Assembly (NCBI RefSeq): GCF_004367745.1
Contig: NZ_CP037993.1
Coordinates: 1,054,001-1,118,000 of the forward strand
Direction: 5' to 3'
DNA from: Herbaspirillum huttiense
Lineage (GTDB): Bacteria > Pseudomonadota > Gammaproteobacteria > Burkholderiales > Burkholderiaceae_D
DNA: 64,000 bases
How positions within the stretch are numbered: position 1 is the first letter of the stretch; every line of letters starts with the position of its first letter. The notes under the pieces are model-generated. The model was given only the letters and a program-made list of their open reading frames with translations. It did not search any database and had not been told where the DNA came from. This document shows positions 16,018 through 23,703 of this stretch, piece by piece. The position numbers and the translations under genes are program-made.

Positions 16018-16893
16018 TCACGCTGGCCCTCTGATGCCGAGCGCCCTCAGCCAAGCATCGATCTGGCCATAGGCATCTTGTTGCCATTGCTCAGGTGTGC
16101 GTTGGCCGAGGACCTGCGATTGCTCGACGAAGCGACGCACACAGGTAGGTCCGAAACCGTCGACGCTGTCGAATTTGCGGTCAATGAAACCGTAACCGCT
16201 TGCTGCGCCGGGATGATGCAACAGGGCGCGGCATTCTTCGGCAAGCACATCCGCACCACCCGGATAGTTGCGGATGCAGTAGTAGATATCGTAGGCATCC
16301 TTCTGCTTGTAGCGCCCTTCGATGGCGTGCCCTTTCATGGCCAGCAAGGCGGGGATCGAGCACACGGCGATCTCGACCCGATTGGTGCCGCCGGTCGGCA
16401 TGGGGCCGCTGATGGCGACCCATTGATAGAAACGCAGGGCGAGATCGGCACCATCGGCGCGCTGCACGGCGAAGTCGCTGATGAGCGGCGGGACGTTCTT
16501 GACGATCTCCGCATCGCGCGGCATGAGGAAGTCGACAATGATGTCGATGGGCGCGCCTTCGTCTTCGGTGGGAACTTGCCGCAGCAACTGGAAGCGGCGC
16601 AGGTCCCGGCGCTGCTGATATCCGTGTTCCTGCAAGGCTTCTACCAGTGTTGCGTATTCACCGTCACCCAGCGCTTCGGCATCAAGGCTGAGGTCAACGT
16701 CCACCGTGCCCACGTGCGGCATGTCGTCATTGCCCAGCAGCAGCCACGGAACCGCACCGCCGACGATGGCGAATTTGCCTTTGAAACTCCCGAGGATCTG
16801 ACCGATTTCGATCAGGACTTTTTTGACTGCAGTACTTGTACGATCATCGTAATCAGTGGCGGATTGCGGTTCGCCGGGCGTCAGCTTTTCCAT
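16018..16893 (-). CDS. AbiEii-like nucleotidyltransferase, probable toxin of a type IV TA pair
   Basis: 291 residues with the nucleotidyltransferase fold pattern: Gly45-Gly46 in FAIVGGAVPWLL, the metal-binding pair Asp65 and Asp67 in VGTVDVDLSLD, a third acid in PIDIIVDFL, and the AbiEii/DUF1814-type motif MKGHAIEGRYKQKDAYDIYY with Lys187 and Asp199. AbiEii-type toxins transfer nucleotides to RNA targets such as tRNA. Its ATG overlaps the end of the AbiEi-like gene by 13 bases, so the two are translationally coupled. Family assignment rests on motifs and partner; the target is not known. Confidence 0.78.
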   Translation of the reverse strand: MEKLTPGEPQSATDYDDRTSTAVKKVLIEIGQILGSFKGKFAIVGGAVPWLLLGNDDMPHVGTVDVDLSLDAEALGDGEYATLVEALQEHGYQQRRDLRRFQLLRQVPTEDEGAPIDIIVDFLMPRDAEIVKNVPPLISDFAVQRADGADLALRFYQWVAISGPMPTGGTNRVEIAVCSIPALLAMKGHAIEGRYKQKDAYDIYYCIRNYPGGADVLAEECRALLHHPGAASGYGFIDRKFDSVDGFGPTCVRRFVEQSQVLGQRTPEQWQQDAYGQIDAWLRALGIRGPA

Positions 16894-17948
16894 GTGAGCA
16901 ATGTCTTTCTGAGATGGTCTGCGGCCTCCCGTCCGCGTTCGCCTGCGTGGTACAGGTCTAGATAGGTTTGAATGGGACTGGTGCAGACCGCGCCGGGCGC
17001 GGGTTCCTGCGTGTCACGAAGAAGATCGGCGTCGTCAAGCAGGTTCACCATGACGTTCTCGCCTTTGGCCGCAGAGGACAGCTTCAGGGCGGACTGCAGT
17101 GATTCCAACCCGGCTTCCGTTGCCTGGAAATAATGGGTTCCGGTCCTGGCGTAGGGGGCCAGCCATTGCGCCGCCGAGAACGATGAAAATGCGGCTGCGG
17201 GGAGTTCGTCCTCCCGGTGACGGCGCATGGCGTGCCGTGCCGCCTGTTCAAAGGCGCTTCCGTGCAGGGGCGTGTAGAAAGCCAGACGCTCACCGGGCGG
17301 TGGCGCATAGGCATCCTGCCATTCATCCAGCAAGGCATCCGGTTCTGACAGCACCAGGCCGCCCTCCGCCACCTGGGCCCATTCGCGCTCCAGCAGAGCC
17401 GTGCGCACATTGCTGACGTGGCCGAGGCTGACCGCTGCTGCCTGAGCCAATTCCATGACGCGCCAGGCGCGCTGCGGGTCGCGCAGCAACACCCGCAACA
17501 CTTGCGCTGATTTCGGTTTGAACAAGGAGCGCAGTGCCCGTCGGTCGGCAACGGGTTTGCTAGCCACCTGCCGTTCGATGAAGATGCCGTCGAAGACCAG
17601 GCGGGCATTGCCTTCCAGATCCAGGAAACCGGCTTCATGTTCACGGCACAGCGCTTGGGCATCGGGAGACAGGTAAGGGGCGATCAGGACGGGCGTGGCG
17701 TCCTTTGCGTGGTGCGACATGTAATCGCGCAGGGTCAGCAAGGCATGGCGCACATGGCGCGGTTGCCCGGAGGAATTGGCTTCGCACACCAATGCATGGC
17801 GTTTGCCTGCGACCTTGATCCGCGCCGTGAAATCGACGCCTGAATCCGCCATGGCGGTCTCGTGCTCGATGTCCAGCAACTTGAGCGCAGGCACCTGCAG
17901 CAGCAACGAGCGCAGGGCATGGGCTGCTTGGGTCTCAAAGGATTTCAT
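16881..17948 (-). CDS. AbiEi-like antitoxin/autoregulator with nuclease-like N-terminal domain
   Basis: 355 residues from MKSFETQ. Three parts are visible. Residues 1-150: a strand pair (GVDFTARIKVAGKRHALVCE then ANSSGQPRHVRHALL) resembling a PD-(D/E)XK core, with Asn where Lys would be. About 160-230: a winged helix (LFKPKSAQVLRVLLRDPQRA, then WRVMELAQAAAVSLGHVSNV). C-terminal: SPIQTYLDLYHAGERGREAA, like the conserved end of AbiEi antitoxins. An ATG at 17969 is also in frame but lies inside the palindrome at 17961-17978; I prefer the ATG at 17948, which leaves that site upstream. It should repress its own promoter and neutralise the coupled nucleotidyltransferase. Confidence 0.75.
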   Translation of the reverse strand: MKSFETQAAHALRSLLLQVPALKLLDIEHETAMADSGVDFTARIKVAGKRHALVCEANSSGQPRHVRHALLTLRDYMSHHAKDATPVLIAPYLSPDAQALCREHEAGFLDLEGNARLVFDGIFIERQVASKPVADRRALRSLFKPKSAQVLRVLLRDPQRAWRVMELAQAAAVSLGHVSNVRTALLEREWAQVAEGGLVLSEPDALLDEWQDAYAPPPGERLAFYTPLHGSAFEQAARHAMRRHREDELPAAAFSSFSAAQWLAPYARTGTHYFQATEAGLESLQSALKLSSAAKGENVMVNLLDDADLLRDTQEPAPGAVCTSPIQTYLDLYHAGERGREAADHLRKTLLTWKS

Positions 17949-17960
17949 TGAATGGCGTGT

Positions 17961-17978
17961 TTTCAGCATATGATGAAA
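17961..17978. promoter_or_regulatory. Operator 1 of the AbiE-like operon
   Basis: Palindrome TTTCAGCATATGATGAAA with one mismatched pair. It overlaps the probable -10 region and transcription start of the minus-strand operon, the right place for repression. It matches operator 2 (18029-18046) closely. AbiEi proteins are known to bind inverted repeats at their own promoters; the assignment here is inference. Confidence 0.65.
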
Positions 17979-18003
17979 TTAGCACTTTCGATGAAATTGT
18001 CAA
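17976..18003 (-). promoter_or_regulatory. Probable sigma-70 promoter of the AbiE-like operon
   Basis: On the minus strand a perfect -35 TTGACA (18003-17998) and a -10-like TAATTT (17981-17976) are 16 bases apart. The start would fall near 17969. The -10 overlaps operator 1. Confidence 0.6.
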
Positions 18004-18028
18004 CCCATGTTTTCAGTAAAGCGGTATG

Positions 18029-18046
18029 TTTCAACATATGTTGAAA
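18029..18046. promoter_or_regulatory. Operator 2 of the AbiE-like operon, perfect palindrome
   Basis: Perfect 18-base palindrome TTTCAACATATGTTGAAA, 68 bases upstream of operator 1 and upstream of the -35. Both copies share TTTCA-N8-TGAAA with ATAT at the centre, so one dimeric or tetrameric repressor could bind both, possibly with looping. Confidence 0.65.
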
Positions 18047-18114
18047 TATGCGTTATTGGTGAAATATGCGCCGCTAATGTTCAGGCAGGATTATTGTTTG
18101 GCATCTCGGTAAAC

Positions 18115-18152
18115 GCAAAAAAAAACCCGGCCAGCTTGCGCCGGACCGGGTT
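18115..18152 (-). terminator. Rho-independent terminator of the galactonate operon
   Basis: Stem AACCCGG (18124-18130) with CCGGGTT (18146-18152). On the minus strand the hairpin is followed by a long T run. It lies about 40 bases after the dgoD stop. Confidence 0.8.
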
Positions 18153-18188
18153 GAGGGACTACCGAGGAGGAAGTTTCGGCTTATCGCT

Positions 18189-19337
18189 TTACCATTCGGC
18201 AAAGCTGCCATCCTTGTGGCGCCAGATCGGGTTGCGCCAGCGGTGGCCGACTTCGGCGCGCTGACGGACATACTCTTCATTGATCTCGACGCCCAGGCCA
18301 GGGCCTTGCGGGATCTTGACGTAGCCGTCTTCATACGCGAACACGTTCTTGTCGCGGATGTAGTCCAGCAGGTCATTGCTTTCGTTGTAGTGAATGCCCA
18401 GGCTCTGCTCCTGGATGAAGGCGTTGTAGCTGCCGGCATCGACCTGCAGGCAGGAGGCCAGCGCGATCGGGCCCAGCGGGCAGTGCAGCGCCAGCGCCAC
18501 GTCGTAGGCTTCGGCCATCATGGCGATCTTGCGGGTCTCGGTGATGCCGCCGGCGTGCGAGACGTCCGGCTGGATGATGTCCACATAGCCCTCGGAGAGG
18601 ATGCGCTTGAAATCCCAGCGCGAATACAGGCGCTCGCCCAGGGCGATCGGGGTCGAGGTCAGGTGGGCGATTTCCTTCAGGGCTTCCGAATTTTCCGACA
18701 GCACCGGCTCTTCAATGAACATCAGCTTGTACGGCTCCAGTTCCTTGATCAGGACCTTGGCCATGGGCTTGTGCACGCGGCCATGGAAGTCCACGCCGAT
18801 GCCCACGTTCGGGCCCACGGCTTCGCGCACGGCTTGCACGTTGGCCAGGGTCAGTTCAATCTTGTCGTGGCTGTCGATGAATTGCAGTTCTTCGGTGCCG
18901 TTCATCTTCACGGCAGTAAAGCCACGGGCCACGGCATTCTTGGCCGCCGCTGCAGTATCGGCCGGACGGTCGCCGCCGATCCAGGAATAGACGCGAATCG
19001 AGTCGCGCACCGCGCCACCGAGCAGCTGGTGCACCGGCACGCCCAGGGCCTTGCCCTTGATGTCCCACAGGGCCTGGTCGATACCGGCCAGGGCGCTCAT
19101 GTGGATGGCACCACCGCGATAGAAGCCGCCGCGATAGAGCACGGTCCAGTGGTCTTCGATGTTGCGCGGGTCCTTGCCGACCAGGTAGTCGGCCAGCTCG
19201 TCCACGGCTGCCGCGACGCTGTGCGCGCGGCCTTCCACGATGGGCTCACCCCAGCCGACGATGCCTTCGTCAGTCTCGATCTTGAGGAAGCACCAGCGCG
19301 GGGGCACGATGAAGGTGGAGATCTTGGTGATTTTCAT
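18189..19337 (-). CDS. dgoD: D-galactonate dehydratase
   Basis: 382-residue enolase-superfamily enzyme that dehydrates D-galactonate to 2-keto-3-deoxy-D-galactonate. The residues that define E. coli DgoD are at the same numbers: Asp183 and His185 in GVDFHGRVH, Glu209 in FIEEP, Glu235 in ALGER and His285 in ALHCPLGP. Last gene of the minus-strand operon with dgoA, dgoK and an epimerase. With these genes it forms the De Ley-Doudoroff route from galactonate to pyruvate and glyceraldehyde-3-phosphate. Confidence 0.96.
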   Translation of the reverse strand: MKITKISTFIVPPRWCFLKIETDEGIVGWGEPIVEGRAHSVAAAVDELADYLVGKDPRNIEDHWTVLYRGGFYRGGAIHMSALAGIDQALWDIKGKALGVPVHQLLGGAVRDSIRVYSWIGGDRPADTAAAAKNAVARGFTAVKMNGTEELQFIDSHDKIELTLANVQAVREAVGPNVGIGVDFHGRVHKPMAKVLIKELEPYKLMFIEEPVLSENSEALKEIAHLTSTPIALGERLYSRWDFKRILSEGYVDIIQPDVSHAGGITETRKIAMMAEAYDVALALHCPLGPIALASCLQVDAGSYNAFIQEQSLGIHYNESNDLLDYIRDKNVFAYEDGYVKIPQGPGLGVEINEEYVRQRAEVGHRWRNPIWRHKDGSFAEW

Positions 19338-19425
19338 TGTTCGGTCCGGTTATGCGTTTAATCTGTTCTGTAGATGAATGATCGCTATGCGATCGGTGAC
19401 AACGATGAATCTGGTGTGCGGGAAA

Positions 19426-20064
19426 TCAGCCCAGCGCCTTCCAGGCCGCCACGAAGGCCTCTGCACGCTGGCGCACTGCGTCGGCGGACAGGCCCGGCGT
19501 GTAGAGCGCCGATCCGAGGCCGAAGCCGGAGGCACCGGCCGCACGGAACACCGCCATGCCCTCGGGCGTGATGCCACCGACCGGCAGCAGCGCGATGTCG
19601 CGGGCGATCACGGCACGCCAGGCCTTGACCACCTGGGGACCCAGCTGTTCGGCCGGGAACATCTTGAGTACGTCAGCGCCGTTGTCCAGCGCCGCAAAGG
19701 CTTCGGTCACGGTGGCCACGCCCGGTGCGCTGTAGAGGCCGGCATCGCGCGCGGCACGAATCACGGCGCCATCGCTGTGCGGCATGACGATCAGCTCGCC
19801 GCCGGCATTCTTGACGTCTTGCACCAGCGCGGGCTTCAGGACCGTACCGGCACCGACGATGCAGTCCGCCGGCAGGCTCTTGCGCAGGATGCTGATGCTG
19901 GCCAGCGGTTCGGGCGAATTCAGCGGGACTTCGATGATGCGAAAGCCGCTCTCGTAGAGGGCCGCGCCGATGGCTTCGGCTTCCTCATTGCGCACGCCGC
20001 GCAGGATGGCAATCATGCCGGTGCTGCGCAGGGCGTCGTGGAATCGTTGGGAATGGGTGCTCAT
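19426..20064 (-). CDS. dgoA: 2-dehydro-3-deoxy-6-phosphogalactonate aldolase
   Basis: 212-residue class I aldolase of the KDPG/KDPGal family. It splits 2-keto-3-deoxy-6-phosphogalactonate into pyruvate and glyceraldehyde-3-phosphate. The Schiff-base lysine is Lys134 in DVLKMFPAEQLG and the general base is Glu45 in RIIEVPLNSPEP. ADCIVGAGTVLKP and GVATVTEAFAAL are typical family strands. It lies 45 bases downstream of the kinase gene and 88 bases upstream of dgoD. Confidence 0.94.
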   Translation of the reverse strand: MSTHSQRFHDALRSTGMIAILRGVRNEEAEAIGAALYESGFRIIEVPLNSPEPLASISILRKSLPADCIVGAGTVLKPALVQDVKNAGGELIVMPHSDGAVIRAARDAGLYSAPGVATVTEAFAALDNGADVLKMFPAEQLGPQVVKAWRAVIARDIALLPVGGITPEGMAVFRAAGASGFGLGSALYTPGLSADAVRQRAEAFVAAWKALG

Positions 20065-20109
20065 GGTCTTTTGTCCGGGTGCGTCGTAGGTGGTGCAGTA
20101 AAGGGGCGA

Positions 20110-21075
20110 TCAGGCCAGCAGGCCGGCGTGCTGCGCCAGGATCCACAGGCCCGCTTCGGTGGCGGCACCGGCCTCGGCGGCCGGACCCAGTCCATACAGG
20201 TCCAGCGCCAGCTGGTAGCGGCGGCACAGGCCGGGGTCGCCGATCAGGACGATGGCCGGCGTGGTCGGATACAGGTTCTTCAGGGCGGCGATCTCGTGGC
20301 CGATCAACAGGCCCGAGAGATAGTCGGGCTGCGCCTCGGCCGCCAGTTCACCGGTCAGGCCCAGGGTGCGGCTGCTGAAGATGTTGGAGAGCACGCCGCT
20401 CTTGCCTTGTGCGGTCCTGGCCACGCCGGCACCGCGCAGGAAGGCTTCGTCATCGGCCACCTCCGGTTTTTGCATGGTGCGGCCCAGGATGGTGTGGCCG
20501 CACAGCGCGCCATAGACTTCGCCGGTCATGAAGGTATCGAAATGTTCGATGCGGCCCTCGACCACGCGCACCCACTTCGAGTGCGTGCCGGGCAGGCCGA
20601 TCAGCAGCTCGCGCTCGGTACGGGTCTGCAGGGCACCGATGACCTGGGTCTCTTCGCCGCGCATCACATTGGGCAGGGCACCAGCTTCCAGCAGGCCGGG
20701 CACGATCCACAGCGGACGGCCGAGGCCGGTGTCGACTTCGGTCAGCTGGCTGCCGATCAGCGCGGGGGCCAGCGGCACGTTCAGATAGGCGGCTTCACGC
20801 CAGCCCTGCTTGCTGCCGACCATGCCGGCCGCGATCAGCGGGGCGGCGGGCGCGGCCTTGAGCCAGTCGCCGCAGGCGGCTTCCAGCGCGGCGCGGTAGG
20901 GGGCGTGGGCATCTTCGCCGTGGCCCACGGCCGGCAGGTTCATGATGCCCCAGGGATGGGCGCGGCGCTCCACCACCTGGCCGCTGCGATCGAAACGATA
21001 GCAGCGCAGCGAGGAGGTCCCCCAGTCGAGGGCAATCAGGGCGCAGTCTTGATTCAGTGCTTGGTTCATCGTCAT
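20110..21075 (-). CDS. dgoK: 2-dehydro-3-deoxygalactonokinase
   Basis: 321-residue kinase of the DgoK family (actin-like fold). N-terminal phosphate motif ALDWGTSSLRCYRFDRSG, then GMVGSKQGW and LPGTHSKWVRV, both characteristic of DgoK; the C-terminal IVLIGDPGLCRRYQLALDL is also typical. It phosphorylates 2-keto-3-deoxy-D-galactonate at C6, between DgoD and DgoA in the pathway. Two ATGs lie two codons apart at the start; I give the first. The gap to the epimerase upstream is 12 bases. Confidence 0.93.
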   Translation of the reverse strand: MTMNQALNQDCALIALDWGTSSLRCYRFDRSGQVVERRAHPWGIMNLPAVGHGEDAHAPYRAALEAACGDWLKAAPAAPLIAAGMVGSKQGWREAAYLNVPLAPALIGSQLTEVDTGLGRPLWIVPGLLEAGALPNVMRGEETQVIGALQTRTERELLIGLPGTHSKWVRVVEGRIEHFDTFMTGEVYGALCGHTILGRTMQKPEVADDEAFLRGAGVARTAQGKSGVLSNIFSSRTLGLTGELAAEAQPDYLSGLLIGHEIAALKNLYPTTPAIVLIGDPGLCRRYQLALDLYGLGPAAEAGAATEAGLWILAQHAGLLA

Positions 21076-21087
21076 TCTTTGCCGGCG

Positions 21088-22062
21088 TCAGCGCGCCAGG
21101 CTTGTCTGTTGGGTGGTGGCACGGACTGGCTCCTGGGCGATCTCGCAGACCGTGAAGCGGGTCAGCAGCACCATGTCTTCTCCCGGTGCCAGCGCGATCA
21201 GGCCGGGCTGGTTCGGCTGGTGGAAGGCATCGATGGGATGCGTGACCGGTTCCAGGCAGAAATACGGCAGGCCATTGGGGCGGAACATCAGTACATAGCC
21301 GCTGCGATCCGTGGTGTGCATCTGCAGGCGCAGGCCGCGTGCCGGATCCTCGATCATGGCCAGACCGTCCCAGCCTTCGAAGCAGTTGTCGATCAGGCCG
21401 CCTTGCAGCGAGGCGGCGCGGTTGTAGTCCCAGCCGCTCGGCAGTTCCCGCGAGAAACCGGTGGGGATGCGGTCCGGCCCGGAGAGCCATACTCCGCGCG
21501 AGCGGAATTGCAGGCGGGTTTGCGCGTCATGCAGGAAATACGGATGCAGGCCCAGTCCATAGGGCAGGGTCTCTTCGCCCGTATTGGTCACGCGCAATTC
21601 GATTTCCAGCGCGTTCTCGCGCAGGGTCAGCACCTGCCGCGCACGATAGACATAGGGGTTGCCGTCGCAGCGATGCGAATCCAGTTCCAGCGCCATGCGG
21701 TCGTCGGCCTGGGACACGATGGTCCAGGCCTGGCGCCAGCTGTCGCCGTGGATGGGATAGGGTTCGCCGGGGCGATTGGGGCTCAGCGGATAATGCTTGC
21801 CGTTGAAATCGAAGCCGCCACCGGTGATGCGGTTGGACCAGGGTAGCAGCGGGAAGCACGCGGTCGCGTACAGCGCGGCCGGGTCGGCACTCCAGGGGCG
21901 CAGCAGCGGCAGCCACTTGCGGTCACGTTGCCATTCCCAGCCGGCCAGTGCGCCGCCCAGCGTCGGCAGCACGTGCAGACGCTGGCGCCCTGATTGCAGG
22001 GTATGGATTTCCGGCAGCCCCTGGGCGCCTGCGGGTCGGGCATCGCTTGCTCGGGATGGCAT
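21088..22062 (-). CDS. Aldose 1-epimerase (galactose mutarotase type)
   Basis: 324-residue aldose-1-epimerase family protein, starting at MPSRASD; the open frame continues 40 codons upstream without family similarity. Motifs: LLPWSNRITGGGFDFNGKHY then PLSPN near residue 80, PIHGDSWRQAW, GLGLHPYFL and CLEPVTHPIDAFHQP. It interconverts anomers of galactose or a related sugar before oxidation or uptake. As first gene of the galactonate operon it supports D-galactose as the natural source of the galactonate. Confidence 0.88.
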   Translation of the reverse strand: MPSRASDARPAGAQGLPEIHTLQSGRQRLHVLPTLGGALAGWEWQRDRKWLPLLRPWSADPAALYATACFPLLPWSNRITGGGFDFNGKHYPLSPNRPGEPYPIHGDSWRQAWTIVSQADDRMALELDSHRCDGNPYVYRARQVLTLRENALEIELRVTNTGEETLPYGLGLHPYFLHDAQTRLQFRSRGVWLSGPDRIPTGFSRELPSGWDYNRAASLQGGLIDNCFEGWDGLAMIEDPARGLRLQMHTTDRSGYVLMFRPNGLPYFCLEPVTHPIDAFHQPNQPGLIALAPGEDMVLLTRFTVCEIAQEPVRATTQQTSLAR

Positions 22063-22605
22063 GTTGTCTCGTGTCTTGTTATGGAGTGCTGCGTGCATCG
22101 TCGGCACAGGAACGCGTTGTCCATCGCGTCGTCCCCTATGGGGCTGTCTGAAGGCGTCGGCAGGAAGAAGGAGTTGGCTCACGTGGGTTCGCGCCCGGTC
22201 TTCATGCAGTGCGCTTCAAAAAAAATCTGGCTGATCCTATCACCGCCCTCCGATAGGGAATAATGAAAAAATCATCGCAAACGATATCAAAAATGCGCGC
22301 CGTCCGCAGTGAGGCAGGCAGTGATGCAGCATGCGTGGCCGGCATGCGCCAGCTCGATGCACAGGCGGGGCGCGCTGCCCCAACGATGTGCGAAACGATA
22401 TCGAAAAACATTAAAAATTCATTGGATGCGAATTGGTCGCTTGCCTAATATGGAGCGCGAATCAAGGACGATCAGGGCTGTCCGCGATTCCAACCGCACC
22501 GCGCCGCTTCCAATCCATACCTACAAGTCCAACGCATTCCGGCGCAGCGCACCCCACGCATAGAACAAAGGGAAGTCCACAATTCCCTGTCAACGGAGAC
22601 TGACA
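22063..22605. promoter_or_regulatory. 543-base divergent control region of the galactonate and YtfQ-type operons
   Basis: No convincing gene. It separates the minus-strand epimerase-dgoKAD operon from the plus-strand transporter operon. It contains two copies of AAACGATATC followed by A or G and AAAA (22279-22292 and 22393-22406), 114 bases apart, which look like paired operators. A small inverted repeat CCTATC/GATAGG lies at 22236-22257. The ribosome site CGGAGACTGACA precedes the binding-protein start. No regulator gene adjoins this region. Confidence 0.6.
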
Positions 22606-23577
22606 ATGAATTCGAAGAGAAGAGCGCTTCTGGGCGCAGCCATTTGCATGAGCCTGGGTAGCGCCGTGAGCTTCCCCGCCTTTGCCGCCGACAAACCACT
22701 GACCATGGGCTTCTCCCAGGTGGGTGCCGAAAGTGAATGGCGCACCGCCAATACCGTATCGATCAAGGACGCCGCCAAGCAGGCCGGCGTCAACCTGAAA
22801 TTCGCCGACGCCCAGCAGAAGCAGGAAAACCAGGTCAAGGCAATCCGCTCCTTCATCGCGCAAAAGGTTGACGTGATCGCCTTCTCGCCGGTGGTGGAAT
22901 CGGGCTGGGAAACCGTGCTGCGTGAAGCCAAGGCCGCCAAGATTCCGGTCATCCTGACCGACCGCGCCGTCAACGTTTCTGACAAGTCGCTGTATGTCAC
23001 CTTCATCGGTTCGGACTTCGTGGAAGAGGGCCGCCGCGCTGGCCGCTGGCTGCTGGACAAGGCCAAGTCCATGCCCGCCGGCGACATCAACATCGTCGAG
23101 CTGCAAGGCACCGTCGGTTCGGCACCGGCCATCGACCGCAAGGCCGGTTTCGAGGAAGTCATCAAGAGCGAACCGCGCCTGAAGATCATCCGCTCGCAGA
23201 CCGGCGACTTCACCCGCGCCAAGGGCAAGGAAGTGATGGAAGCCTTCCTCAAGGCCGAGGGCAAGAAGATCAACGTGCTCTACGCCCACAATGACGACAT
23301 GGCCATCGGCGCCATCCAGGCCATCGAAGAAGCAGGCCTCAAGCCGGGCAAGGACATCACCATCATCTCCATCGATGGCGTCAAGGGTGCCTTCGAAGCC
23401 ATGATGGCCGGCAAGCTCAATGTCACCGTCGAATGCAGCCCGCTGCTGGGCCCGCAACTGATGCAGATCGCCAAGGACATCAAGGCCGGCAAGGAAGTCC
23501 CCAAGCGCATCACCACCGAGGAAGGCATCTTCCCGGCGGAAGTGGCGGCCAAGGAATTCCCGAACCGCAAGTATTGA
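22606..23577 (+). CDS. ytfQ: Periplasmic sugar-binding protein, YtfQ-like
   Basis: 323 residues with a signal peptide (KRRALLGAAICMSLGSAVSF then PAFAA). The mature start ADKPLTMGFSQVGAESEWRT and SFIAQKVDVIAFSPVVESGW match E. coli YtfQ, the galactofuranose-binding protein. It delivers sugar to the membrane complex encoded by the next three genes, in the same order as E. coli ytfQRT-yjfF. Given the divergent galactonate operon, galactofuranose, galactose or a related sugar is the likely ligand. Confidence 0.9.
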   Translation: MNSKRRALLGAAICMSLGSAVSFPAFAADKPLTMGFSQVGAESEWRTANTVSIKDAAKQAGVNLKFADAQQKQENQVKAIRSFIAQKVDVIAFSPVVESGWETVLREAKAAKIPVILTDRAVNVSDKSLYVTFIGSDFVEEGRRAGRWLLDKAKSMPAGDINIVELQGTVGSAPAIDRKAGFEEVIKSEPRLKIIRSQTGDFTRAKGKEVMEAFLKAEGKKINVLYAHNDDMAIGAIQAIEEAGLKPGKDITIISIDGVKGAFEAMMAGKLNVTVECSPLLGPQLMQIAKDIKAGKEVPKRITTEEGIFPAEVAAKEFPNRKY

Positions 23578-23593
23578 TGCCTGCATGACGGCA

Positions 23594-23626
23594 GCGCGCG
23601 CGCACTGGATTGCCCAGGGCGCGCGC
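23594..23626 (+). other. GC-rich intergenic hairpin after the YtfQ-type gene
   Basis: A run of alternating GC (23594-23603) can pair with a second one (23619-23626), giving a stable stem after the binding-protein stop with no T run. Such hairpins often protect the upstream mRNA and raise binding-protein levels relative to the membrane components. Confidence 0.4.
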
Positions 23627-23703
23627 GGTGCTGGTGTGGCCTGATGGGAGTGCGCAAGACGGCGCGCGCCCGTCAGGATTCCGATGCTTCTGATGGAGTT
23701 GCG

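Noticed and set aside
19378-21846. 822-codon open frame on the plus strand opposite dgoA, dgoK and the epimerase
   Set aside because: The opposite strand has full active-site motifs for three pathway enzymes; this frame has none.
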